Source of the DNA: an uncultured Clostridium sp.
Lineage (GTDB): Bacteria; Bacillota; Clostridia; Oscillospirales; Acutalibacteraceae
Length of the DNA: 42,136 bases
NCBI GenBank assembly: GCA_958422185.1
Contig: CATZNW010000025.1
Location: forward strand, 1 to 42,136
Reading direction: 5' to 3'
The translations under genes and the position numbers were made by a program. Of the stretch, positions 33,487-41,433 are shown in pieces (position 1 is the stretch's first letter; each line of letters begins with the position of its first letter). Below the pieces are notes generated by a model. It ran no database searches and was not told the origin of the DNA. It saw nothing but the letters and a program-made list of their open reading frames with translations.

Positions 33487-34215
33487 ATGCAGCAGATCAA
33501 TTATAAATTAGAGGTTTTCGAAGGCCCAATGGACCTTCTTTTGCACCTTATTTCAAAGCATAAACTTAATATTAATGATATTCCGATAGTGGAACTGGTA
33601 AATCAGTATCTTGAATATGTGCGCCAGATGGAAAACGCGGATTTTGAGATAGCCGGCGATTTTCTTGAAATGGCTGCCCGCCTGATATATATAAAAACAG
33701 TTTCCCTGCTGCCGCGCCATGAAGAGGCAGAGCAGCTGAAAAAAGAGCTTACCGGAGAACTTATAGAGTACCGGGACTGCAAATTGATGGCCGGAAAGCT
33801 GAGCGAAAGGACAGAGGGGTTTGACCGCTTTGTGCGTGAGCCTCAGGGAGGCTATGTGAATTATAGTTACGAACGCTTTCACGAGGGCGAAGAACTGCTC
33901 AACGCCTATATTTCCGCAGCAGGAAGAGCGCAGAGAAAACTTCCCCCGCCGGTCGATTCATTCAGGCAGATCGTTGCGCGCAAATTTGTAAACGTAGCAG
34001 CAAAAATAGGTTCTGTCATGGGCAAGCTCAAAAAAAGCGGAAAGGTAAGATTTTTAAAGCTTTTTATTGACGCAAAATCAAAAAGCGATATCGTAGCAAC
34101 TTTTCTTGCCGTACTTGAACTGGCAAAAACAAAACAGATCACGCTTGAAGGCTCTATGGAAAATCCTCAGGTGGAAATGGTAAGCGAGGGAAAAAATAAT
34201 GAACAATACCAATAA
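33487..34215 (+). CDS. scpA: Segregation and condensation protein A
   Basis: Kleisin subunit that bridges SMC heads in chromosome condensation. The 242-aa protein starts INYKLEVFEGPMDLLLHLI, the conserved kleisin N-terminus, followed by FLEMAARLIYIKT. The C-terminal winged helix includes SKSDIVATFLAVLELAK. It overlaps scpB by 17 bases, so the two subunits are probably made in step. Confidence 0.95.
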   Translation: MQQINYKLEVFEGPMDLLLHLISKHKLNINDIPIVELVNQYLEYVRQMENADFEIAGDFLEMAARLIYIKTVSLLPRHEEAEQLKKELTGELIEYRDCKLMAGKLSERTEGFDRFVREPQGGYVNYSYERFHEGEELLNAYISAAGRAQRKLPPPVDSFRQIVARKFVNVAAKIGSVMGKLKKSGKVRFLKLFIDAKSKSDIVATFLAVLELAKTKQITLEGSMENPQVEMVSEGKNNEQYQ

Positions 34216-34813
34216 TGTTCTTGCCCGCCTGGAGGCTATGCTTTTTGCCTGCGGCGATCCTGTTGAGGCGGCAAGACTGGCGGATGTGCTTGAACTTGAC
34301 GTTGAAAGCGTTACCAAAATGCTTTCCTGCCTTGCAGATACATATGAGGAGCGCGGCAGCGGTCTGCGCCTGATCAGAATAGACGGCAAATATCAGCTTT
34401 GTACCCGGGAAGAGTATGCAGACGATGTTCGCAGACTTCTTGAGATCAAAAAAAATACGCCTCTGTCACAGGCCGCTTTCGAGGTGCTTGCGATCATTGC
34501 GTACAATAAAACGGTTACCAAAAGTTTTATTGAGCAGATCAGAGGCGTTGACTGTTCCGGTTCAATCTCCAATCTTGTTCAAAAAGGTCTTATAGAAGAA
34601 AAAGGCAGGCTTGATCTGCCTGGCAGGCCTCTTGTGTACGGGACTACGGACAGATTTCTGCGCTGCTTTTCGCTGGGCAGTCTGGACGATTTGCCGGATC
34701 TTCCCGAGCATGAAAAAGAAAATAAAGAAAATGGCCAAACCACCTTGTTTGACGAAGAGAAAAATGATACAATGTTAGATGAGATCAATCAGGCAGAGGA
34801 AGAGGGCGAATAA
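34199..34813 (+). CDS. scpB: Segregation and condensation protein B
   Basis: Winged-helix partner of ScpA in the SMC complex. Its 204 aa include LEAMLFACGDPVEAARLADVL at the start and the conserved PLSQAAFEVLAIIAYNKTVTKS with a following IRGVDCSGSI. The C-terminal 35 residues are acidic and charged. The start lies within scpA and the stop overlaps the next gene by one base. Confidence 0.95.
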   Translation: MNNTNNVLARLEAMLFACGDPVEAARLADVLELDVESVTKMLSCLADTYEERGSGLRLIRIDGKYQLCTREEYADDVRRLLEIKKNTPLSQAAFEVLAIIAYNKTVTKSFIEQIRGVDCSGSISNLVQKGLIEEKGRLDLPGRPLVYGTTDRFLRCFSLGSLDDLPDLPEHEKENKENGQTTLFDEEKNDTMLDEINQAEEEGE

Positions 34814-35595
34814 TGGCAGCACTTATAGTTATAGCGGTAATAATCGTCATTATCGCCGCAGTACTTTCCGTATCCGCCACTTTTACGATTACTTATACTG
34901 ACAAGTGGAAAACGTCCATTCGTATTCTGTGGATCGAAAAGGATATTGAATTAACCAAAATACTGAATTTTATTCTGTTTCCCCAGAATGCTGCCAATCA
35001 GGCTAAGGCGGGTAAAGGCGGAAATAAAAATGAAAAATCCCGGTCTCAAAAGAACATAAATCATTCTACCGCGGCTGCGGCAGATGAGAAAGCTGCGGAA
35101 CCGGCGGATTCCGCTTCGAAACATGCTGATACTGAAACGGATATGCAGACCTCTCGCCAAAGCAGCCCTGAAGCTTCGCCGAAAGAGAAAAAGCCCAATT
35201 ATTTTAAGAATATATGGGATAAGGACGGTATCGTAGGCATTATGGAGTTTGCCTCAAATATGATAGAAACGGCTTCCAGCGCAGTTTCCGTCTTAATTAG
35301 GGGCTTTCATATTTATTCGCTTTATGTTAAAATAATCGTAGGCGGAAGCGACGCGGATGAGATCGCCCGTGCTTACGGCAGAATCTGCCGGTTTTATTAC
35401 CCGTTTAAGGGAGCCGTGCTGGGCGGAATGAAAGTAGATAATTACGACGATATGATCGTTCCTGATTTTATTGCTCCGCGCAACGAATACGGTTTCCAGT
35501 TCATAGGCTCCATAAGCGTGGGTCTGTTGTTAAGAGTTGTCCTGTCGGCGGGAAAAACATTTTTGGTCAATTTAATTAAAAATAATAATAAATAA
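34813..35595 (+). CDS. DUF2953 domain-containing membrane protein
   Basis: A 260-aa protein with an N-terminal membrane helix (2-22), a DUF2953-like first segment, a long hydrophilic linker rich in Lys, Ser, Ala and Glu (about 58-125) and a conserved C-terminal part (IVGGSDADEIARAYGRICRF, then FIGSISVGLLLRVVLSAG, probably a second membrane segment). DUF2953 proteins commonly sit beside ytfJ in spore formers, as here; function unknown. Confidence 0.8.
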   Translation: MAALIVIAVIIVIIAAVLSVSATFTITYTDKWKTSIRILWIEKDIELTKILNFILFPQNAANQAKAGKGGNKNEKSRSQKNINHSTAAAADEKAAEPADSASKHADTETDMQTSRQSSPEASPKEKKPNYFKNIWDKDGIVGIMEFASNMIETASSAVSVLIRGFHIYSLYVKIIVGGSDADEIARAYGRICRFYYPFKGAVLGGMKVDNYDDMIVPDFIAPRNEYGFQFIGSISVGLLLRVVLSAGKTFLVNLIKNNNK

Positions 35596-35617
35596 TTTCT
35601 TTAAGGAGAAAATTACT

Positions 35618-36022
35618 ATGAAAGAAACACCGGTAAACAAGATTATGGAGAACACGCTTGAAAAAATGCGTGAAATGGTTGATGTTTCAACGATCATCGG
35701 CGATCCGATCAAAACGGGTGATACCACTCTGATCCCTGTATCAAAGGTGTCCTACGGCTTTACAAGCGGCGGAACAGATCTGCCGTCAAAGCAGAATAAC
35801 GAGCTCTTCGGCGGCGGCGGCGGGGGCGGAATCACGATCTCTCCCGTTGCTTTCATCGTTATTCAGGGTGAAAAAGTGAGAATGATGCAGATCAATAATT
35901 ACACATCTTCTGCTGACCGCGCTATCGCAATGATTCCGGAGCTCGTTGATCAGATCTCTCAGCTTGTAAAGGCCAAGGATTCTGACAAGACTGCCCAAGA
36001 CGTTTCTGATTCGGAAAAATAA
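35618..36022 (+). CDS. ytfJ: GerW family sporulation protein YtfJ
   Basis: A 134-aa protein of the GerW/YtfJ family, required for full germination behaviour of Bacillus spores. Features: VDVSTIIGDPIKTGDTTLIPVSKVSYGF, a seven-glycine loop, then ISPVAFIVIQ. The C-terminal helix includes LVDQISQL. AAGGAG precedes the ATG. Presence of this family suggests, but does not prove, a sporulating ancestry, since it also occurs in non-sporulating relatives. Confidence 0.93.
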   Translation: MKETPVNKIMENTLEKMREMVDVSTIIGDPIKTGDTTLIPVSKVSYGFTSGGTDLPSKQNNELFGGGGGGGITISPVAFIVIQGEKVRMMQINNYTSSADRAIAMIPELVDQISQLVKAKDSDKTAQDVSDSEK

Positions 36023-36035
36023 ATATATAATTTTG

Positions 36036-36062
36036 ATCACCTGCATATAATTAGCGGGTGAT
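36036..36062 (+). promoter_or_regulatory. Hairpin that would mask the carboxypeptidase ribosome site
   Basis: ATCACCTGC (36036-36044) and GCGGGTGAT (36054-36062) form a 9-bp stem with one wobble. The only ribosome-site-like sequence ahead of the TTG start at 36068 is GGGTGAT, in the right arm. Translation of this gene may therefore be damped. Confidence 0.45.
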
Positions 36063-36067
36063 TAATT

Positions 36068-37126
36068 TTGTTGCGGAAATTTTCATTGTTTTTAGCGCTT
36101 TTGTTTGTTTTCGTGTCCTTTCCGAAATTAGGAGTTCAGGCGGCTGAACTATCTGCCGCAAGCGCCATCGTTATCGATGCAGATACTCTTGAAGTACTTT
36201 TCCAGAAAAACGCGGACGAAAAACGTTCTATTGCGTCTACTACCAAAATACTTCCGTCACTGATTGCGTGTGAAAGCGGCAAGCTTGAAGACACCGTGAA
36301 TATTACATGGGATATGGTCAATACGCACGGTTCGCTTCTCGGCCTTCGTGAAAATGATAAAATAACGCTTTATGACCTTGTTGCCGGTATGCTTCTGCCG
36401 TCAGGAAATGACGCTGCGAATGCCGTCGCAATATATCTTGCCGGCAGTTTGGAAGATTTTGCTGCGGTCATGAATAAGAAAGCCGCCGAACTTGGTATGA
36501 ATGATTCGTTCTTTGTAACACCGTCAGGGCTGGATGAAGGAAATCATCATTCCACTGCAAGAGATATGGCTGTATTAACTGCCAACGCCCTGAAAAATGA
36601 AACGTTTGCCGGGATATTTTCGATGTCTTCAGCTGATGTCAAAATAAACGGCGAAATGCATACGATATATAACCATAACCGTCTTTTGCAGGAGCTTGAC
36701 GGCTGCATAGGGGGCAAAACCGGATTTACCGACAAGGCAGGCCGATGCCTTGTGTCAGCAGCCGAAAAAAACGGAAATACGCTTGTCTGCGTTACACTCG
36801 GCGCACCGGATGACTGGAACGACCATAAAAAGCTCTATGAGGAGTGCTTTGCAATGTATGAAAACCAAACATTTTCCGGCAGTGTGGACGTACCTGTTGT
36901 CGGCGGCACAAAAGATATTATTAAATGTTCCTATTCGGTTGATGTCAGTGTTCTTAATCAGAATCTGGTAACAGTGGAGCTTTATGCGTTCCCGTTTGTT
37001 TACAGCCCTGTTTCGTCCGGAGAAACCATAGGAAAGGCAGTAATAAAATATAAAGAAAAGGAGATCCGGACCGTGGATATAACGGCCCGGGAAAATGCGG
37101 AATATTATCATGTCAAATCAGAATGA
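36068..37126 (+). CDS. D-alanyl-D-alanine carboxypeptidase (DacF-like PBP)
   Basis: Low-molecular-weight penicillin-binding protein that trims the terminal D-Ala of peptidoglycan stems. A signal peptide (about 1-25, ending VQAAE) exports it. The serine-peptidase motifs are complete: STTK with Ser57, SGN at 112-114, KTG at 217-219. The C-terminal beta domain runs to 352 aa. No C-terminal amphipathic helix is obvious. It starts with TTG at 36068; position next to ytfJ recalls sporulation-linked DacF. Its end overlaps rluB. Confidence 0.92.
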   Translation: MLRKFSLFLALLFVFVSFPKLGVQAAELSAASAIVIDADTLEVLFQKNADEKRSIASTTKILPSLIACESGKLEDTVNITWDMVNTHGSLLGLRENDKITLYDLVAGMLLPSGNDAANAVAIYLAGSLEDFAAVMNKKAAELGMNDSFFVTPSGLDEGNHHSTARDMAVLTANALKNETFAGIFSMSSADVKINGEMHTIYNHNRLLQELDGCIGGKTGFTDKAGRCLVSAAEKNGNTLVCVTLGAPDDWNDHKKLYEECFAMYENQTFSGSVDVPVVGGTKDIIKCSYSVDVSVLNQNLVTVELYAFPFVYSPVSSGETIGKAVIKYKEKEIRTVDITARENAEYYHVKSE

Positions 37127-37856
37127 GATAAGACTTCAGAAATTTATGGCAGAGTGCGGCGTTGCCTCACGGCGAAAGTGCGAGCAGCTGATTGAGGACG
37201 GAAAGGTAAAGGTAAACGGCCATCCCGTTGCTCTCGGAACAAAAATAAATCCCAAAAAAGATATTGTGACTGTGCGCGGCAAAAAAATTATCAGGCAGGA
37301 AAGTATGCGCTATATCATGTTGAATAAGCCTCGCGGTTATGTTACAACAGTTTCCGATGAACTCGGAAGGAAGACCGTTATGGATCTTCTGACAGACGTA
37401 AAGGAACGCGTGTATCCCGTCGGCAGATTAGACAGGGATTCCGAGGGGCTGCTGCTCCTCACAAATGACGGCGCTCTTGCTAATGCGCTCATGCACCCGT
37501 CTTTTCATGTTGCCAAAATATACCGTGTAACGATCCGTTCGGCAGTTGCCGACGATGTGCTGCAAAGTCTGAGGGAGGGCGTTGAGATAGATTCGGGTAA
37601 GACTGCTCCGTGTGAGATCATACCGCTTGTTGAAGAAAAGGATAGAACGGTCCTGGAGTTCAAGATTCATGAGGGCAGAAACCGGGAGATCAGAAAGATG
37701 TGCGAGCATTTTGGCCTGGAAGTTGCCCGGCTTAAACGGATAGCGACTGCGGGAGTCAAACTCGGCATGCTCAAAACAGGCGATTTCCGCGACCTGAATG
37801 AAACAGAACTAAAAAAGCTTTTCCGCGCCTGTGGCTTGGTGTATCCGTCAAAATAG
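37095..37856 (+). CDS. rluB: Pseudouridine synthase, RluB/RsuA family
   Basis: A 253-aa rRNA pseudouridine synthase. The S4 RNA-binding domain lies at 8-70 (RLQKFMAECGVASRRKCEQLI), followed by the catalytic domain with the aspartate in VGRLDRDSEGLLLLTNDG and the C-terminal EGRNREIRKMCEHFG. Likely target: a 23S rRNA uridine in the peptidyl-transferase region, by family. The ATG at 37110 would be a second possible start (MSNQNEIRL) and gives a protein five residues shorter; both overlap the preceding gene. Confidence 0.92.
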   Translation: MRNIIMSNQNEIRLQKFMAECGVASRRKCEQLIEDGKVKVNGHPVALGTKINPKKDIVTVRGKKIIRQESMRYIMLNKPRGYVTTVSDELGRKTVMDLLTDVKERVYPVGRLDRDSEGLLLLTNDGALANALMHPSFHVAKIYRVTIRSAVADDVLQSLREGVEIDSGKTAPCEIIPLVEEKDRTVLEFKIHEGRNREIRKMCEHFGLEVARLKRIATAGVKLGMLKTGDFRDLNETELKKLFRACGLVYPSK

Positions 37857-37859
37857 ATC

Positions 37860-37892
37860 AAAGCGCCTGAAAACGGCGCTTTTTATTTTTTA
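37860..37892 (+). terminator. Terminator of the two-component to rluB operon
   Basis: AAAGCGCC (37860-37867) and GGCGCTTT (37875-37882) form an 8-bp stem followed by TTATTTTTTAT. Confidence 0.92.
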
Positions 37893-37968
37893 TGATCGTT
37901 ATATCGTATTTTGATTTCGTTTTTATTGCTCATACTATAAATAATATAAAAACTAAATTAAAAAACAG

Positions 37969-37997
37969 TTGTAATTACACGTCTAAAGTGGTAAAAT
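37969..37997 (+). promoter_or_regulatory. Promoter of the carboxyltransferase triad
   Basis: TTGTAA (37969-37974), 17-bp spacer, TAAAAT (37992-37997), about 55 bp before the GTG start, in an otherwise AT-rich 160-bp gap. Confidence 0.6.
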
Positions 37998-38052
37998 ACC
38001 AAAGAATGGATAAATATATTCATAAGAAAATATTGTTAAGGAGGATATTCGT

Positions 38053-39372
38053 GTGAGTGAACTTGCAATGAAAGATACCGAAGCGCGCAAAAGGCTGGCA
38101 GCGCTGTTTGATGACGGCGTTTTTACAGAGATAGACGCGTTCGCAAAGTCGTTGGATTCAGACGTTGAAGCCGCAGCCGGTTTCGGTACTGTTAACGGAG
38201 CTCCGGTGTACGCCTTTTCACAGGACGTAACGGTAAACGGCGGCGCCGTAAGCGTTGCTCAGTGCGCGAAAATCAAAAAGATTTATGATCTGGCGTCCAA
38301 GACCGGCTGCCCGGTCGTCGGTATTTATGATTCAAACGGCATGGATCTGAAAGAGGGATTTGAGGGCCTTTCCGCCTACGGAGAGATCGTAAAGGCTTCA
38401 ACTTCCGTTTCGGGCGTTGTTCCGCAGATCTCTGTTATTGCCGGCGCAGCGGTAGGCACAACTGCCCTTATTGCCGATATGGCGGATGTTGTTATAGCTG
38501 TTAATGACGCAGATTTTTATGTAACCGCTCCGTCGCAGGTAACTGCAGAGGATTGCGCAAAGGAGGGGACCGTTGACATTTTGGCAGATGATTTTGATTC
38601 AGCTGTTCAGTATGTCAGGGATCTTGTTACACTTTTGCCGTCAAACAATCTCAGCGTTCCTCCGGTATATGATTTTTCGGATCCATCCGCAAGCGCGGAC
38701 ACAGGCGCCGGCGCAGCCGATATCATTAACGCAAGTGCTGACGAGGGGTCTGTAATTGAACTTAAGGCATTTTATGCTGAAAACTGTATAACGGCTCTTG
38801 GCACAGTCGCCGGTTCAACAGTCGGTTTTGTTGGGTTCGACGGCAAATCCGTCTGCCCGTCATGCGCCTATAAAGCTGAGGCGTTCGTAAAACTGTGCGA
38901 CGCGTTCAATATTCCGGTAGTAACGTTCCTGAGTGCAAACGGTCTTCGCAAAGAACGTGAAAACCAGATGCTTGTTGCGTCTGCAAAACTCACTGCCGCT
39001 TACGCAACCGCTACCTGCCCCAAGATCTCCGTAATAACCGGTAAAGCTGTGGGCGCGGCGTATATTATGCTTGCCGGCAGAGGCTCAAATGCCGATCTGG
39101 CTTTTGCGTGGGATACATCTGTTGTTTCCCCGCTGGATACAAAGGCAGCTGTTGCATTCTTGTATAATGACAGGCTTGCCCGGGGCGAAAACAGGGAAAC
39201 ACTTGAAAAAGAGTATGAGGACAGCCTTGCTTCTCCGTTTACAGCGGCAGCATGCGGCGCTATTGACGACGTTTTTGTTCCCGCTGAGACAAGGGCCAAG
39301 ATCATTGCCGCACTGGATGTGCTTGCAGGCAAAAGGGAAACTACTCTTCCCAGAAAACATTCTGTTAAATAA
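38053..39372 (+). CDS. Carboxyl transferase (PCCB/MmdA/12S-like) subunit
   Basis: A 439-aa crotonase-fold carboxyltransferase that would move CO2 between biotin and an acyl-CoA such as methylmalonyl-CoA. Recognisable landmarks in order: GFGTVNGAPVYAFSQDVTVNGGAVS, SAYGEIVKASTSVSGVVPQISVIAG, then in the second half VCPSCAYKAEAFVKLCDAFNIPVVTFLSA and ISVITGKAVGAAYIML. It is shorter than the usual 510-525 aa. The oxyanion-hole segments differ: SNGMDLKEG for the usual SGGARIQEG, and GAAVGTTA where relatives have GPCAGGA. It may therefore have an altered substrate or a mainly structural role. GTG start with AAGGAGG 8 nt upstream; followed by biotin carrier. Confidence 0.8.
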   Translation: MSELAMKDTEARKRLAALFDDGVFTEIDAFAKSLDSDVEAAAGFGTVNGAPVYAFSQDVTVNGGAVSVAQCAKIKKIYDLASKTGCPVVGIYDSNGMDLKEGFEGLSAYGEIVKASTSVSGVVPQISVIAGAAVGTTALIADMADVVIAVNDADFYVTAPSQVTAEDCAKEGTVDILADDFDSAVQYVRDLVTLLPSNNLSVPPVYDFSDPSASADTGAGAADIINASADEGSVIELKAFYAENCITALGTVAGSTVGFVGFDGKSVCPSCAYKAEAFVKLCDAFNIPVVTFLSANGLRKERENQMLVASAKLTAAYATATCPKISVITGKAVGAAYIMLAGRGSNADLAFAWDTSVVSPLDTKAAVAFLYNDRLARGENRETLEKEYEDSLASPFTAAACGAIDDVFVPAETRAKIIAALDVLAGKRETTLPRKHSVK

Positions 39373-39389
39373 TTAGGAGGATTAAAAAT

Positions 39390-39794
39390 ATGAAAAGATA
39401 TACAATCACCGTAAACGGTACAGCTTATGACGTAACAGTAGACGAGGCCGGAAGCGCTCCCGCAGCAGTTCCGGTTGCAGCTCCTGCTCCTGCGGCCGCA
39501 CCTGCACCTGCTCCGGCAGCGGCACCCGCTCCGGCGGCAGAGGAAAAACCGGCAGCACCGGCTCCGGCAGGCACACAGGGCTCGGTTTCCGTTGACGCTC
39601 CGATGCCCGGTACGATTCTTGATGTTAAAACTTCTGTCGGCGCTTCTGTAAACGCAGGCGACGTTCTTATAATCCTTGAAGCTATGAAGATGGAAAATGA
39701 GATCGTCGCTCCACAGGCCGGAACGGTTGCTTCCGTAAACGTTTCCAAGGGAGACAGCGTTGAGGCAGGTCAGGTTATCGTTACAATGAACTGA
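39390..39794 (+). CDS. Biotin carboxyl carrier protein of the triad
   Basis: A 134-aa carrier. A short N-terminal segment (1-19) leads to an Ala-Pro rich swinging linker (about 20-63). The biotinyl domain (64-134) holds the biotinylation motif EAMKMENE with acceptor Lys100 and the mirrored strand APQAGTVASV. Size and layout resemble the 1.3S subunit of Propionibacterium transcarboxylase and the MmdC/gamma-type carriers. AGGAGG precedes the ATG. The next gene is 105 bp on. Confidence 0.94.
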   Translation: MKRYTITVNGTAYDVTVDEAGSAPAAVPVAAPAPAAAPAPAPAAAPAPAAEEKPAAPAPAGTQGSVSVDAPMPGTILDVKTSVGASVNAGDVLIILEAMKMENEIVAPQAGTVASVNVSKGDSVEAGQVIVTMN

Positions 39795-39833
39795 ACTCAA
39801 AATGATTCGTGACCCGTCAGGGTTTTCTTCCGC

Positions 39834-39856
39834 GCCCTGCAAGGCTGCTGCAGGGC
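39834..39856 (+). repeat. Hairpin in the gap between carrier and OadA-like genes
   Basis: GCCCTGCA (39834-39841) and TGCAGGGC (39849-39856) make a perfect 8-bp stem with a 7-nt loop. There is no U tract, so it is not a normal terminator; it may protect or tune the mRNA segment. Confidence 0.65.
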
Positions 39857-39899
39857 AGTGCGATATAGAATCCGCAGCCGGAAAGGCTATGTGAATTGT

Positions 39900-41297
39900 A
39901 TGGCAAAAATAGGTATTACCGAAACAGTCCTCAGAGACGCACACCAGTCTTTGATTGCCACCCGTATGAGAACGGATGAGTTCGAGGGTATTCTCGAAAA
40001 AATGGATAAGATCGGCTATCACTCTCTTGAATGCTGGGGCGGTGCAACTTTTGATACCTGCCTTCGTTTTCTTGATGAGGATCCGTGGGACAGGCTTCGC
40101 CTGATAAGAAAAAAATGCCCCAATACTAAGCTTCAAATGCTTTTCAGAGGCCAGAATATGCTTGGATACCGTCATTATGCCGATGACCTCGTAGATTATT
40201 TCGTTAAAAAGAGTATTGATAACGGTATAGATATTCTTCGTATATTTGACGCGCTCAATGATGTTCGCAATCTTGAAACTGCCATTAACGCCGCTAAAAA
40301 ATACGGCGGTCACGTTCAGGCGGCAATTTCTTATACAACGGGTCCCGTATTTGATATCGAGTATTATTGCAATTATGCAAAGCAGCTTGAGAATGCCGGT
40401 GCAGATTCTATCTGTATCAAAGATATGGCCGGCCTTTTAACTCCATACGGCACCTATGATCTTGTCAAGGCGCTTAAAGAAACAGTAAAAGTTCCGATCC
40501 AGCTTCATTCTCACTATACTTCCGGATTGGCGTCAATGGTCCATCTCAAAGGCATTGAGGCCGGAGTAGACGTTATCGATACGGCTATCAGTCCGCTTGC
40601 AATGGGCACTTCACACCCCGCAACAGAATCTATGGTCGCTGCGCTTAAAGATACCGAATATGATACCGGACTGGATCTTAAAGCTCTTACCGAGATCCGT
40701 GATTTCTTCAATCCGCTTCGTGAAAAATATCTTAAAGAGGGTCTGCTGAATCCCAAAATGCTTGGCGTAGACGCAAATACTCTTCTTTATCAGGTGCCCG
40801 GCGGCATGCTCTCAAACCTGCTTAATCAGCTTAAACAGGCGGGCAAAGAGGATAAACTGGAGGAGGTGCTGGCAGAGGTTCCGCGCGTCCGTAAGGACAG
40901 CGGCTATCCGCCTCTTGTTACGCCTACTTCACAGATCGTCGGCACACAGTCGGTATTTAATATAATACTCGGCGAAAGATATAAGATGGTAACTAAGGAA
41001 TTTAAAGACATGGTTGCCGGAAAATACGGTAAAACTCCTTGTGAGATAGATCCGGATTTCAGAAAGAAGATCTGCGGAGATGAAGAGATCATAGACTGCC
41101 GCCCTGCCGATCTGCTCAAACCGGAGCTCGATAAGTTCAGGGAGGAGATCGCAGAGTATTATGAGCAGGAAGAGGATGTTCTTTCCTATGCTCAGTTTGG
41201 CGATGTTGCAATAAAATTCTTCCAGAAGAGAAGAGATAAAAAGTATGGGCTGGACGGCAAACATGATGATATAGTTAACAAAGTTCACCCGGTGTAA
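39900..41297 (+). CDS. OadA / transcarboxylase 5S-type carboxyltransferase
   Basis: A TIM-barrel carboxyltransferase acting between carboxybiotin and pyruvate/oxaloacetate. From the ATG at 39900 the 465-aa protein starts MAKIGITETVLRDAHQS with metal-ligand Asp13. Lys174 in ICIKDMAGLL is the residue carbamylated in the family; His203 and His205 in LHSHYTSG complete the metal site. The helical C-terminal part is present (PGGMLSNLLNQL) but there is no fused biotin domain, since the carrier is a separate gene. An upstream in-frame extension to 39858 has no ribosome site; GTG at 39891 is possible. Could work as transcarboxylase or as an oxaloacetate decarboxylase with an unlinked beta subunit. Confidence 0.9.
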   Translation: MAKIGITETVLRDAHQSLIATRMRTDEFEGILEKMDKIGYHSLECWGGATFDTCLRFLDEDPWDRLRLIRKKCPNTKLQMLFRGQNMLGYRHYADDLVDYFVKKSIDNGIDILRIFDALNDVRNLETAINAAKKYGGHVQAAISYTTGPVFDIEYYCNYAKQLENAGADSICIKDMAGLLTPYGTYDLVKALKETVKVPIQLHSHYTSGLASMVHLKGIEAGVDVIDTAISPLAMGTSHPATESMVAALKDTEYDTGLDLKALTEIRDFFNPLREKYLKEGLLNPKMLGVDANTLLYQVPGGMLSNLLNQLKQAGKEDKLEEVLAEVPRVRKDSGYPPLVTPTSQIVGTQSVFNIILGERYKMVTKEFKDMVAGKYGKTPCEIDPDFRKKICGDEEIIDCRPADLLKPELDKFREEIAEYYEQEEDVLSYAQFGDVAIKFFQKRRDKKYGLDGKHDDIVNKVHPV

Positions 41298-41308
41298 AAA
41301 AAATAAAC

Positions 41309-41345
41309 TGCGCGCTTCGGCTTTTATGACGGATGCGCGCATTTT
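41309..41345 (+). terminator. Terminator of the carboxyltransferase triad
   Basis: TGCGCGC (41309-41315) pairs with GCGCGCA (41335-41341); inner bases give a partial extension, and TTTT follows. Confidence 0.7.
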
Positions 41346-41359
41346 ATGCGCTTTTATTG

Positions 41360-41388
41360 TTGACGATTCGTCCCTTTGGTGCTATAAT
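41360..41388 (+). promoter_or_regulatory. Promoter of the epimerase-like gene
   Basis: TTGACG (41360-41365), 17-bp spacer, TATAAT (41383-41388), 46 bp before the ATG. Confidence 0.85.
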
Positions 41389-41433
41389 CATTTTATAAAC
41401 TTTTTATAAATTCATGTATGGGGGTACATAAAA

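Noticed and set aside
39812..39828. Short ACCC/GGGT hairpin plus TTTT after the biotin carrier gene as a terminator
   Set aside because: The stem is only 4 bp, too weak to call, and the downstream gene belongs to the same complex.
39000..40313. Minus-strand 437-codon open frame
   Set aside because: It is antisense to three well-recognised carboxyltransferase-complex genes. Its composition (Cys/Arg-rich stretch opposite the Ala-Pro linker) is that of a shadow frame, with no recognisable domain.
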